DNA of 15,757 nucleotides from CAZNVB01 sp964651495. GTDB taxonomy: Bacteria > Acidobacteriota > Aminicenantia > Aminicenantales > UBA8522. Below are positions 7,905 through 14,664 of the stretch, one piece after another (the stretch's first letter is position 1; each line of letters begins with the position of its first letter). The DNA lies in contig CAZYWP010000069.1 of assembly GCA_964651495.1 (NCBI GenBank), positions 1 to 15,757 on the forward strand, given 5' to 3'. A model generated the notes under the pieces. It had not been told where the DNA came from. It was given only the letters and a program-made list of their open reading frames with translations, and ran no database searches. The translations under genes and the position numbers were made by a program.

Positions 7905-8539
7905 TTTTTGGCCTTTCGCGCCGGCTTTCTCTTGGGCTTTTCAGGGGGAATCTCGGACGGCTCTTTCGCCGCGCTGGCTTTTTCGGGCTCGGACTTTTCT
8001 TTGGCCAGGAGCTCTGTCCCGTAAATATAGCCTTTTTCGAAGGCCCGGATGTTGAGCTCGAGAAAGCGCCCGGGAACCAGTCCGGGAAGGGCTTTTTTCA
8101 TGGCTTCAGGGGTGACCACTCCGGTGACGGCGGTGAAGAAACCCAGCATCACCAGGTTGGCGAAGATGCGGTTGCCCATTTCTTCCGCGAACCGGGTGGA
8201 AGGGACGCCGAAGATCTTGAACTGGGCCCGCGCCGGTCTCAGCCTGACCAGGTCGGTATCATAGATCAAGACGCCGTTTTCCCGGAGGTCGGGCTCGTAT
8301 TTTTCGTAGGCATCCTGGGACATGGACACGAGGATTTCGGGATGCGTGATATAGGGGTAAAGAACCCGGTCTTCGGAGACCACCAGCTGGGAGCTGCAGG
8401 CGCTTCCCCGGGCTTCGGGCCCGAAGCTCTGGGTCATGGTGCCGTATTTATTGTCGAAAAGCGAGACGGCCTTCCCGGTAATAAGACCGCAGCGGATGAT
8501 CCCCTGGCCGCCATAGCCCGAAAAACGGATTTCCTTCAT
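7901..8539 (-). CDS. korC: 2-oxoacid:ferredoxin oxidoreductase subunit gamma
   Basis: This 212-residue gamma subunit of a CoA-dependent 2-oxoacid:ferredoxin oxidoreductase shows the family's N-terminal FSGYGGQGI motif (6-14), TQSFGPEARG (36-45) and the rest of the CoA-contacting domain to about residue 178. The final 32 residues (181-212) are an unusual low-complexity tail rich in Lys, Pro, Ala and Glu that the family does not need. The same flavour of sequence forms the N-terminus of FrdB in this operon. The ATG at 8539 follows GGAG at nine bases and sits three bases after the korB stop; the stop overlaps hdrA as ATGA. With korA, korB and korD it should form the four-part enzyme interconverting a 2-oxoacid plus CoA with an acyl-CoA, CO2 and reduced ferredoxin. 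Confidence 0.9.
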   Translation of the reverse strand: MKEIRFSGYGGQGIIRCGLITGKAVSLFDNKYGTMTQSFGPEARGSACSSQLVVSEDRVLYPYITHPEILVSMSQDAYEKYEPDLRENGVLIYDTDLVRLRPARAQFKIFGVPSTRFAEEMGNRIFANLVMLGFFTAVTGVVTPEAMKKALPGLVPGRFLELNIRAFEKGYIYGTELLAKEKSEPEKASAAKEPSEIPPEKPKRKPARKAKK

Positions 8540-8542
8540 GGC

Positions 8543-9406
8543 TTATGCTCCGTATGGTTTATATTTTTCGCCCAGTGCTTTTTGGAAATGAGTGTTCATG
8601 CATTCCAAAAAGGTGGGCTTCTCTTTATCAACGAACTTGCCGACAATCAATTTCCCCTGATAGCTGATGTCCAGGGTGCGGGTGTCGGCGCCGTGCTGGA
8701 TCTCGGAATTGTCATAGTAATACTTGAGCAGGTTCAGCCCGTCCCCCAGCCGGTTGCGCCGGGCGTAGAGAGTCACGCAGGGAGTGATGACTTCGATCAG
8801 AGAGAATCCCTTCTTGGCCAGCGCTTCCTGGATGGATTTGGTGACGCGGCGCAGATGCAGGGACGTCCAGCGGGCTACGTAGGTCGCCCCGCAGGCTTCG
8901 GCCAGCAGAGGAAGATTGAAGGGGTATTCAAAATTTCCGTAGGGTGCGGTCGACAGGTTGGCCAGGATGGGCGTCGTGGGCGCCACCTGTCCGCCTGTCA
9001 TGGCGTAGTTGAAATTGTTGACGCAGATGATGACCAGGTCCATGTTGCGCCGGGCGGCGTGGATGAAGTGGTTGCCGCCGATGCCGAAAATATCGCCGTC
9101 GCCGCTGAAGACCACGACCTTGAGCTCGGGGTTGGCCAGCTTGAGCCCGGTGGCGAAAGGAATGGCCCGGCCGTGGGTGCTGTGGAAGGAGTCGAGCTTG
9201 ACATAGCCGGCCGCCCGGCCCGTGCAGCCGATGCCGGAGACGACGACGACCTTATTGAGGTCGAGCTCGCTTTTTTTCAGGGCCTCGGCGAACGAGCTGA
9301 CGACCGTCCCGATCCCGCATCCCGGGCACCAGATGTGCGGAATCCGGTCCATCCGCAGGAAATCTTCCATCGGGTTGCGCTCTTCCAGCCGGTCTTCTTC
9401 CTTCAT
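8543..9406 (-). CDS. korB: 2-oxoacid (2-oxoglutarate):ferredoxin oxidoreductase subunit beta, TPP-binding
   Basis: This 287-residue catalytic beta subunit carries the thiamine diphosphate motif SGDGD (101-105) paired with VNNFNYAMTGGQ (129-140). The cysteines expected to hold the internal [4Fe-4S] cluster are at Cys27 and Cys30 (WCPGC), Cys61 (GIGCTG) and Cys210 (TPCVTLY). The sequence HSTHGRAIPFATGLK is typical of KorB. Substrate assignment to 2-oxoglutarate rests on overall likeness to KorAB rather than pyruvate or branched-chain enzymes, and is probable, not certain. The start overlaps korA as ATGA at 9403-9406, with AAGGAGG ahead of it. It should work with KorA, the electron-carrying KorD and KorC. 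Confidence 0.93.
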   Translation of the reverse strand: MKEEDRLEERNPMEDFLRMDRIPHIWCPGCGIGTVVSSFAEALKKSELDLNKVVVVSGIGCTGRAAGYVKLDSFHSTHGRAIPFATGLKLANPELKVVVFSGDGDIFGIGGNHFIHAARRNMDLVIICVNNFNYAMTGGQVAPTTPILANLSTAPYGNFEYPFNLPLLAEACGATYVARWTSLHLRRVTKSIQEALAKKGFSLIEVITPCVTLYARRNRLGDGLNLLKYYYDNSEIQHGADTRTLDISYQGKLIVGKFVDKEKPTFLECMNTHFQKALGEKYKPYGA

Positions 9407-10569
9407 CTGGCTGCCTCCTTGATGGCCTTCAGGATATCATCAGGGTCATGGACCCAGCCGCCGCAATGGGTGACGCCGATGGCCGGCGCCCGGCCGAAGG
9501 CGCAGCGTTCGACTTCCCGGCGCATCTGGCCCAGGTTGAGCTCGGGAACGACAAAGGCCTTGACTTTCCCGGCCAGCTCCTTGATCCGGTCTTCCGGGAA
9601 TGGCCAGACCGTGATGAGCCGCATCACCCCCACTTTGATCCCCGCTTTGCGGGCCTGCTGAACGGCCCGGACAGCGACCCGCGAGGTGATGCCGTAGGAG
9701 ATGACGACAATATCTGCGCCGTCCACCTGATCTTCCCGGTAGTCGATGATCTTGGCGGCGTTCTTCTTGATCTTGTCGACGAGGTGGCGGACGTTCCAGT
9801 CCTGGGCTTCGGCGTTGATGGCGGGGTAGCCGCGCTCGTCATGGGTCAGCCCGGTCGTGTGAAAGCGGTAGCCGTCGCCGGCCTTGACCATAAACGGGAC
9901 CAGGTCCTTGTCCGGCTTGTAGGGGAGGAATTTTTCCTTCGGTCCCTCGTACCATTTCCTCTCCACCACCTCGATCTGGTCGGCCGTAGGAATGACCACT
10001 TTCTCGTGCATGTGGCCGACGCATTCATCCGTCATGATGAAAGTCGGCACGCGGTAGGTCTCCGCCAGGTTGAAGGCCTTGATGGTCAGGTCGAAGCACT
10101 CCTGGGGGGAATCCGGCGAGAGGGCGATGATCTCATAATCGCCATGCGAGCCCCACTTCACCTGCATCATGTCGCCCTGCCCGACCAGAGTGGGCAACCC
10201 CGTGGAGGGGCCGCCTCGCTGGACGTTGGCGATGACGAGCGGGGTCTCCATCATGGCGGCCAGGCCGATGTTTTCCATCATCAGGGAGAAGCCCGGTCCG
10301 GAGGTGACGGTCATGGGCTTTTGCCCGGCCCAGGAGGCGCCGATCAGCGCGGTGATGGAGGCGATTTCGTCCTCCAGCTGGATGAAGATGCCGCCGACAA
10401 AGGGAATCCGCTCGGCGAAACGCTCGGCCGTCTCGGTAGACGGTGTGATGGGATAACCCGCGAAGAAGCGGCAGCCGGCGGCCAGGCCGCCCTCGGCGAT
10501 GGCAAAGTCGCCGTCGAGATAATGGGCTCCGGTCAGGACTCCCTTAGGGTCTGCTTTCACTTTCTTCAC
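9403..10569 (-). CDS. korA: 2-oxoacid (2-oxoglutarate):ferredoxin oxidoreductase subunit alpha
   Basis: This 388-residue alpha subunit has the pyrimidine-binding domain of TPP oxidoreductases first: GYPITPSTE (38-46), QLEDEIAS (64-71) with the activating Glu, and TSGPGFSLM (89-97). The QRGGPSTGLPT and DECVGHMHE segments follow, and then a transketolase-C-like domain from about 270. It is a KorA-type alpha chain without a fused gamma domain, consistent with the separate korC. Translation starts at a GTG (10569) inside the end of korD, a 26-base overlap. A strong AGGAGG lies six bases before it, within the glutamate codons of korD. The predicted reaction in an anaerobe can run either way: 2-oxoglutarate oxidation to succinyl-CoA, or its synthesis if reduced ferredoxin is supplied, for example by HdrA. 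Confidence 0.93.
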   Translation of the reverse strand: MKKVKADPKGVLTGAHYLDGDFAIAEGGLAAGCRFFAGYPITPSTETAERFAERIPFVGGIFIQLEDEIASITALIGASWAGQKPMTVTSGPGFSLMMENIGLAAMMETPLVIANVQRGGPSTGLPTLVGQGDMMQVKWGSHGDYEIIALSPDSPQECFDLTIKAFNLAETYRVPTFIMTDECVGHMHEKVVIPTADQIEVVERKWYEGPKEKFLPYKPDKDLVPFMVKAGDGYRFHTTGLTHDERGYPAINAEAQDWNVRHLVDKIKKNAAKIIDYREDQVDGADIVVISYGITSRVAVRAVQQARKAGIKVGVMRLITVWPFPEDRIKELAGKVKAFVVPELNLGQMRREVERCAFGRAPAIGVTHCGGWVHDPDDILKAIKEAAR

Positions 10570-10819
10570 CTTCCTCCTCCTCTTTTCTGAGAGTGACGAA
10601 TAGCGCGAACTCCGGGCAGATGGATTCGCAGAGCTGGCAGTAGCAGCAATTTTCGTCTTTCACGATGCGCGGCGGGTGGTAGCCCTTCTTGTTGAATTCC
10701 TCGGACAGCTCGAGCACATCCTTAGGGCAGTACTCGACGCAAAAGCCGCAGCCCTTGCAGCGCTCCTTGTGGATGTGGATATCACCCTTCTTTGCCTTGA
10801 GGTTGCCGAAGTAAATCAT
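10544..10819 (-). CDS. korD: 2-oxoacid:ferredoxin oxidoreductase subunit delta, 2x[4Fe-4S] ferredoxin
   Basis: This 91-residue ferredoxin-like subunit has two complete [4Fe-4S] motifs: Cys21/24/27/31 (CKGCGFCVEYCP) and Cys58/61/64/68 (CYCQLCESICP), with an extra Cys59. It carries electrons between the TPP/Fe-S centre of KorB and external ferredoxin, or possibly directly to HdrA. The last 13 or so residues are strongly acidic (EEEEGEESES), and their codons provide the ribosome binding site for korA. The ATG at 10819 lies seven bases after the hdrB stop, with GAGGGAAG in front. It is the first kor gene, placed directly downstream of hdrB. Confidence 0.9.
   Translation of the reverse strand: MIYFGNLKAKKGDIHIHKERCKGCGFCVEYCPKDVLELSEEFNKKGYHPPRIVKDENCCYCQLCESICPEFALFVTLRKEEEEGEESESRP
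10576..10581 (-). promoter_or_regulatory. Ribosome binding site for korA inside korD
   Basis: The minus strand reads AGGAGG six bases ahead of the GTG at 10569. It lies within the run of glutamate codons at the end of korD and decides the korA start over the later in-frame GTG at 10560. A second AGGAGG register, three bases closer, is also present. Confidence 0.7.
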
Positions 10820-10826
10820 GCTTCCC

Positions 10827-11705
10827 TCAGATCAAGCCTTTCTCCTGGAGAAGAGGCTTGGGATTGACGTAATGGAGGTCGAGACGGAGGTCTTTTTCCC
10901 CGCAGCCCAGGGCGATGGCCATGAGCTGGGTAAAATAGAGGATCGGCATTTTCTTGAAATCCGAATATCTCTGGGCGGTTTCCTTCTGCCGGTGGTCGAG
11001 GTTAAAAGCGCAGAGGGGACAGCTCACGGAAACGACGTCCGCTCCCCGGCTGCGCGCCGAGGACAGGATGCTGAAGGTGCGCTCGGCCACGGTCGCCGGC
11101 TTGTCGACCGTTTGATAGGCGCCGCAGCATTCGGTTTTATAGGGAAAATCAACGGGCGTCGCGCCCAGGACGGCGGTCAAATCGTCAAGGATGGTCGGGT
11201 TCTCCATGTCATCGAGCCCGATTTCCTTGGGGCGGACGAGCAGGCAGCCGTAATAGCTGGCCACTTTGAGGTCACGGAGAGGCTTCCGGACCTTTTTGGC
11301 GATCGCCTCGAATTTGACATCGTCACGCAGGAGCTCCAGGAGGTGCCGGACTTTGACATCCCCGGTGTAGGCAATTTTCTCCTCGTTCATGAACTTATGG
11401 ATTTTATCCAGGCTTTCGGGGTCGGTTTTGACCTTCTCGTTGACCCTTTTCAGGGTGTTGTAGCACATGGCGCAGAGGGTCATGACGGAGTCGGAATGGG
11501 CCTCCTTGACTCGGATCAGGTTCCGGATCGAAGCCAGATGCCGCATCAGGTCGTCGGTGGCCAGGGAATAAACGGTCCCGCAGCAGTTCCAGCGGTCGAG
11601 CTCCTTGACCTCGAGGCCGAGCTCCTTGAGGGAGCAGAGAGCGGAGTCCTCAAAATTTTTGGCGTTGCTTTTCAGGGTGCAGCCCGGATAATAGCTAACT
11701 TTCAT
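10827..11705 (-). CDS. hdrB: Heterodisulfide reductase-like subunit B, two CCG domains
   Basis: This 292-residue HdrB holds both cysteine-rich CCG domains intact: Cys9-x31-Cys41-Cys42-x35-Cys78-x2-Cys81 and Cys154-x38-Cys193-Cys194-x34-Cys229-x2-Cys232. In the methanogen enzyme these bind two non-cubane [4Fe-4S] clusters that cleave the CoM-S-S-CoB disulfide. A bacterium without that cofactor must use another acceptor: a protein or small-molecule disulfide, or, as suggested here, onward transfer to the fumarate-reductase-like subunits. The ATG at 11705 has AAAGGA six bases upstream. It follows hdrC after a 59-base gap, in which I see no gene or clear terminator, and precedes korD by seven bases. 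It is separated from hdrA by the four kor genes. Confidence 0.93.
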   Translation of the reverse strand: MKVSYYPGCTLKSNAKNFEDSALCSLKELGLEVKELDRWNCCGTVYSLATDDLMRHLASIRNLIRVKEAHSDSVMTLCAMCYNTLKRVNEKVKTDPESLDKIHKFMNEEKIAYTGDVKVRHLLELLRDDVKFEAIAKKVRKPLRDLKVASYYGCLLVRPKEIGLDDMENPTILDDLTAVLGATPVDFPYKTECCGAYQTVDKPATVAERTFSILSSARSRGADVVSVSCPLCAFNLDHRQKETAQRYSDFKKMPILYFTQLMAIALGCGEKDLRLDLHYVNPKPLLQEKGLI

Positions 11706-11764
11706 GAGGGTCCTTTACTAAGCTGAGGTCAGATGATGGCATCGGCATGTATAACGAAGGAAAA

Positions 11765-12172
11765 TCACGAGGTGAATTTTCGGAAATTGCTGATCAGGGC
11801 GATAGCCGGGACGCCGGCCTTTTGTTCGTCCGTGAGCAGGGGGATCTCGACGTGATCCTTCCTCTTTCGTAGCAGGATCTGCCGCACTGCCTCCATAACC
11901 TCGGCGATCTTGATGCCCTTCGGGCAGCGAACGTTGCAGGTATAGCAGGATGCGCAGACCCAGACCGACTTGGACTCCAGGAGCTCGTCTTTCAGGCCGA
12001 GCTGGGCAAAGCGGATGACCTGGTTGGGCAGGATGTCCATCTCGGAAACCGCCGGGCAGCCGGCTGAACATTTGCCGCATTGATAGCAGGCGAGAAGCTT
12101 CTGGCCGCTGAGCTCCTCGATTTTCTTGACGAAATCGTCCTTGATTTTTTTCTGGGAGAGGCGCGTTCTCAT
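11765..12172 (-). CDS. hdrC: Heterodisulfide reductase-like subunit C, 2x[4Fe-4S]
   Basis: This 135-residue ferredoxin-like HdrC is the electron wire between HdrA and HdrB. Two ferredoxin motifs are present: Cys29/32/35/39 (CYQCGKCSAGCP) and Cys73/76/79/83 (CASCYTCNVRCP). It is somewhat shorter than many HdrC proteins, but both motifs and the helical linker between them are complete. It is the first gene of the operon. The ATG at 12172 has an AAAGG stretch six bases upstream and about 70 bases of predicted leader after the promoter at 12249-12277. The next gene, hdrB, follows after 59 bases. Confidence 0.9.
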   Translation of the reverse strand: MRTRLSQKKIKDDFVKKIEELSGQKLLACYQCGKCSAGCPAVSEMDILPNQVIRFAQLGLKDELLESKSVWVCASCYTCNVRCPKGIKIAEVMEAVRQILLRKRKDHVEIPLLTDEQKAGVPAIALISNFRKFTS

Positions 12173-12248
12173 TTTGCCCTTTCTTCTTTAACCTGAGAGA
12201 ATCGGACGCCCATATCGCGTTCGTTTATTAGGCCAAAAATAACCTACC

Positions 12249-12277
12249 AGTAAAACACAATTTTCCCATCCTGTCAA
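12249..12277 (-). promoter_or_regulatory. Sigma70-type promoter for the hdr-kor-flx-frd operon
   Basis: On the minus strand a perfect -35 box TTGACA (12277-12272) is followed by a 17-base spacer and TTTACT (12254-12249), which matches four of six -10 bases. A TG one base before it gives an extended -10. Transcription would start near 12242, about 70 bases ahead of the hdrC ATG. No other strong promoter was seen within the operon, so this one may drive all thirteen genes, about 12 kb. Confidence 0.7.
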
Positions 12278-12285
12278 GAAAATTG
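12258..12285. promoter_or_regulatory. Perfect 8+8 inverted repeat around the -35 box, candidate operator
   Basis: CAATTTTC at 12258-12265 and its exact complement-repeat GAAAATTG at 12278-12285 flank twelve bases that contain the whole -35 box. One arm lies in the promoter spacer and the other abuts the upstream edge of the -35. A dimeric repressor bound here would block RNA polymerase. It does not match the Rex or FNR consensus as I know them. The regulator is unknown, and no regulator gene lies in the window. Confidence 0.5.
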
Positions 12286-12528
12286 GGCTGATTACGAAAC
12301 CGGTTTTGGGCTGGCGCTGGGCAGTCGAATTGAACGAGAAATCCGTGTCGGAGGCGAAGTCAGAATCCTGTCTACAGCCAGGTCTTATTGGAAAAAATGG
12401 AGGATCTCTTCGATCTTTTCTGCCGGGAACCGTCGCTCGAAATAATCTTCCGAAATTTCCAAAGGATAGTGGTCGATGCCGAGACCAGCTACACCTTGGC
12501 TGGTTTTTCAGAAGCGCTCCGGTTATTT

Positions 12529-14664
12529 TCAGAGGTTCTTCGGCCGGGCGATCAGGAAGATGAGGCATAATGTATTGAGCAGGAAGACAAAGAAAAATAC
12601 AGCGGCTAGGCCGGCCAGCGGTATCAGGATCGAGGACGTGACCAGAGCGCCGCCGAATGACCCTGCGAGGTCCAGCCCGTAGCCGAGACCATAATTGATC
12701 TTTTCCCTGAGGTAGAGGGTGTTCGAGACGATGAACACCTCGCCGGACAACCCTCCCATCAAGAATAGCAGGACGAAGGAGAGAAATTCGGGCGGAGTGG
12801 ATCTCACTATAATAAGAAGGAGAAATAGGAAAACAACGAAACCGAATTGGGCGGAGGTCAGGCGCGCGAGCGAGTGTTTTTTCCTTTGGCAGGCGGTCAG
12901 ACTGCCCAAAAACAACCCCAGCATAAAAGAAGAAAGGAGCAGAGCGATCCGTCCGTAAAGATAACCATAGCGGGCCTGGTACCAAATCAGAACCGTGATT
13001 TCGACGACGATCGTGGTCAGGCCCATGACCACGAGCGGCGCCAGAAAATAAGCGGATCGTCGCTTTTTTACCCGGAAAAAAAGGCTGGCCAGGAAAAAGA
13101 TCGCCAGCGGGCATCCGGTCAGCCAGATCGGCCTGAGGCGGGAGATAAAAACGAGGGGCGATTTTTCGAAACCGCTGAACTGGCTGCTCCAGAGCACGGA
13201 GCTGAAGAAGAAACTGACCGGGACAAGGTCAAGGTTGATTTTCCGCGGCCCCGCCAGCACTTGATCGGCCAGGTTATTCTGGCGGAGAGGGTGGAGGCGG
13301 GAGAAGAGGTAAGCGGCGCTGACATAGCGGTTATTTAATCCGAATTCCCGGATTTTTTGGACCAGCGCCTCGGGGGAAACGGTCAGATCCCGGGATGAGG
13401 CAAGAAAAATGTTCCTTTCCCCCGGCACGATTTTCACAACCGGGAAGACATCCGCAAGGGTAAAATAGAGAGAGGATAAAAACTGCCGCAGCTCTGGTCC
13501 GATGTAGTTCTCTGCCGAGGAGACGCCGAATGAGAAGACCCCGCCCGGAGAAAGCCTGGATTCGGCCAGGCTGAAAAACTCACGGGTGAAAAATCGGTTG
13601 ACCAGGGCTGTTGAGGGGTCGGGAAGGTTGAGGATAATGACATCGTATTTGCCGGAGGACTTTTGCAGGTAAGCTCGACCGTCAGTGGAATATACCCGCA
13701 CCCGCTCTCGCCTCAAGGCTTCCGTCTCCGCGGCTGGTAAATATCTCCTGGAGAGCTCGATGATTTCCGGGTCGAGCTCGACATAGTCAGCTTCGGCGCG
13801 GGGATATTTCAGGATTTCTCCGAGGCTCCCGCCGGCCCCCCCTCCGACAAGCAGGACTTTCTGAGCTTCCGGGCTTTGGAGCATGGCAAAGTGGACTGCT
13901 TCCTCGGCCGAAGCCGCGTCCGGATAGGAATAGATATGGGCCCCGTTGCTGTAGAGAGAGAGCTGTTCCTGATTCCGAATCATCTGGAGCTTTCCGTGGA
14001 GGGAGTCCCGGCTGGCAACCAGGAGGAAAGGGCTCCAGTGCATCCTCTGGCTGGGGAGGTCCAACAGGCTGAACGCGCCCAGGGCGGCGAAGACAAGAAT
14101 CCACCAGGCCCGCAATTGCTTTTTCCCGAAGGAGACAGCGACCAGGAGGGCCGTAAGCCCTCCGATGAGAGAGACGGCCTGCCAATGAGAAATAAAAGGG
14201 AGAACGGCGGCGTGGATAATGATCCCGCCGACGGCGGCGCCCAGCGACTCCAGGATGAAGACTCGCTCGATGCGGCCGCCGCTGCGGCTGACGTTGAAGA
14301 CAAAAAGAACACCCAGGGGGAAACTGACCAGGAGACAAACCCCGAAGGACAGGAAAAAGACAGGCGTCAGCCCGCTCAGCTCTCCCGGCGCCAGACGAAA
14401 GAGAAAACGGGAGAAGCGGAGGCCGAGTAGAGAAACCGGGAGAAGAACCGCGACGGCCAGGTACAAGCGGGGAAAACGCTGCGGCTGCAACCTCATCCTG
14501 GATGCAGCCATGCTGCCGATACTTCCCCAAAGAAGCCAGGAGGCCAGGACGATTCCGTAGGTCAACTCGTTCCCGTAAAAATAAGCTGAGAACTCCCGGA
14601 GCAGCAGGATTTGATAAGAAGTCGCCAGAAAGCCGAGCAGGAAAGGAGGAAGAAAACTGATCAA
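12529..14664 (-). CDS. Polytopic membrane protein with central spermidine synthase-like domain
   Basis: About 711 residues. The N-terminal third is a bundle of hydrophobic segments opening with the YQILLLREFSAYF...GNEL signature seen in fused membrane spermidine-synthase-like proteins. The central domain is a methyltransferase/aminopropyltransferase fold with VLLVGGGAGG (270-279), a YVELDPEI acidic loop and STDGRAYL. The C-terminal third is again membrane-spanning. In the catalytic loop the sequence is IILNLPDP: Asn346 stands where spermidine synthases have the first Asp of DxxD, while Asp349 is kept, so polyamine synthesis is doubtful. I take a TTG at 14664, whose bases overlap the stop of the upstream gene (TTGA); TTG 14670 is equally possible. 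Codons further upstream shadow the radical-SAM gene. Neither TTG has a strong ribosome binding site, which fits coupled translation. The biological role of the family is poorly known. Confidence 0.75.
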   Translation of the reverse strand: MISFLPPFLLGFLATSYQILLLREFSAYFYGNELTYGIVLASWLLWGSIGSMAASRMRLQPQRFPRLYLAVAVLLPVSLLGLRFSRFLFRLAPGELSGLTPVFFLSFGVCLLVSFPLGVLFVFNVSRSGGRIERVFILESLGAAVGGIIIHAAVLPFISHWQAVSLIGGLTALLVAVSFGKKQLRAWWILVFAALGAFSLLDLPSQRMHWSPFLLVASRDSLHGKLQMIRNQEQLSLYSNGAHIYSYPDAASAEEAVHFAMLQSPEAQKVLLVGGGAGGSLGEILKYPRAEADYVELDPEIIELSRRYLPAAETEALRRERVRVYSTDGRAYLQKSSGKYDVIILNLPDPSTALVNRFFTREFFSLAESRLSPGGVFSFGVSSAENYIGPELRQFLSSLYFTLADVFPVVKIVPGERNIFLASSRDLTVSPEALVQKIREFGLNNRYVSAAYLFSRLHPLRQNNLADQVLAGPRKINLDLVPVSFFFSSVLWSSQFSGFEKSPLVFISRLRPIWLTGCPLAIFFLASLFFRVKKRRSAYFLAPLVVMGLTTIVVEITVLIWYQARYGYLYGRIALLLSSFMLGLFLGSLTACQRKKHSLARLTSAQFGFVVFLFLLLIIVRSTPPEFLSFVLLFLMGGLSGEVFIVSNTLYLREKINYGLGYGLDLAGSFGGALVTSSILIPLAGLAAVFFFVFLLNTLCLIFLIARPKNL

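Larger units (their letters stand above)
12173..12528. other. Intergenic region holding the operon promoter and leader; no convincing gene
   Basis: This 356-base gap separates the membrane protein gene from hdrC. The half nearest hdrC holds the promoter, a candidate operator and a leader of about 70 bases. The other half has a hairpin (12484-12489 with 12499-12504, ACCAGC/GCTGGT) followed by five T on the plus strand. No plus-strand gene leads into it, and on the minus strand it lacks a T run, so it is a poor terminator for the membrane protein gene. A minus-strand open stretch (12385-12507) and a plus-strand open stretch (12388-12570) overlap each other, and neither has a recognisable start signal. 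Confidence 0.6.

Noticed and set aside
8342..10590. Long open frames on the plus strand (8342-9661 and 9448-10590), with similar ones across 179-6500
   Set aside because: They lie antisense to clearly recognised kor, hdr, flx and frd genes, show no family motifs, and are the expected mirror of GC-rich codon use.
5955..12172. A methanogenic heterodisulfide reductase acting on CoM-S-S-CoB
   Set aside because: Bacterial-style promoter, FlxABCD instead of a MvhAG hydrogenase, and no methanogenesis genes; the Hdr proteins are more likely a bacterial bifurcating complex.
12484..12508. Hairpin plus five T as an intrinsic terminator
   Set aside because: The T run is on the plus strand, where no gene leads into it; the minus strand has no T run after the stem, and the stem is only six pairs.
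12388..12570. A 60-codon plus-strand open frame in the intergenic gap
   Set aside because: TTG start without a ribosome binding site, it overlaps the end of the membrane protein gene, and its codon use does not favour it over the opposite strand.
12188..13114. A 308-residue minus-strand open frame overlapping the end of the membrane protein gene
   Set aside because: Arg/Pro/Ser-rich out-of-frame shadow of a recognisable membrane protein; no motif, and it covers the promoter region.
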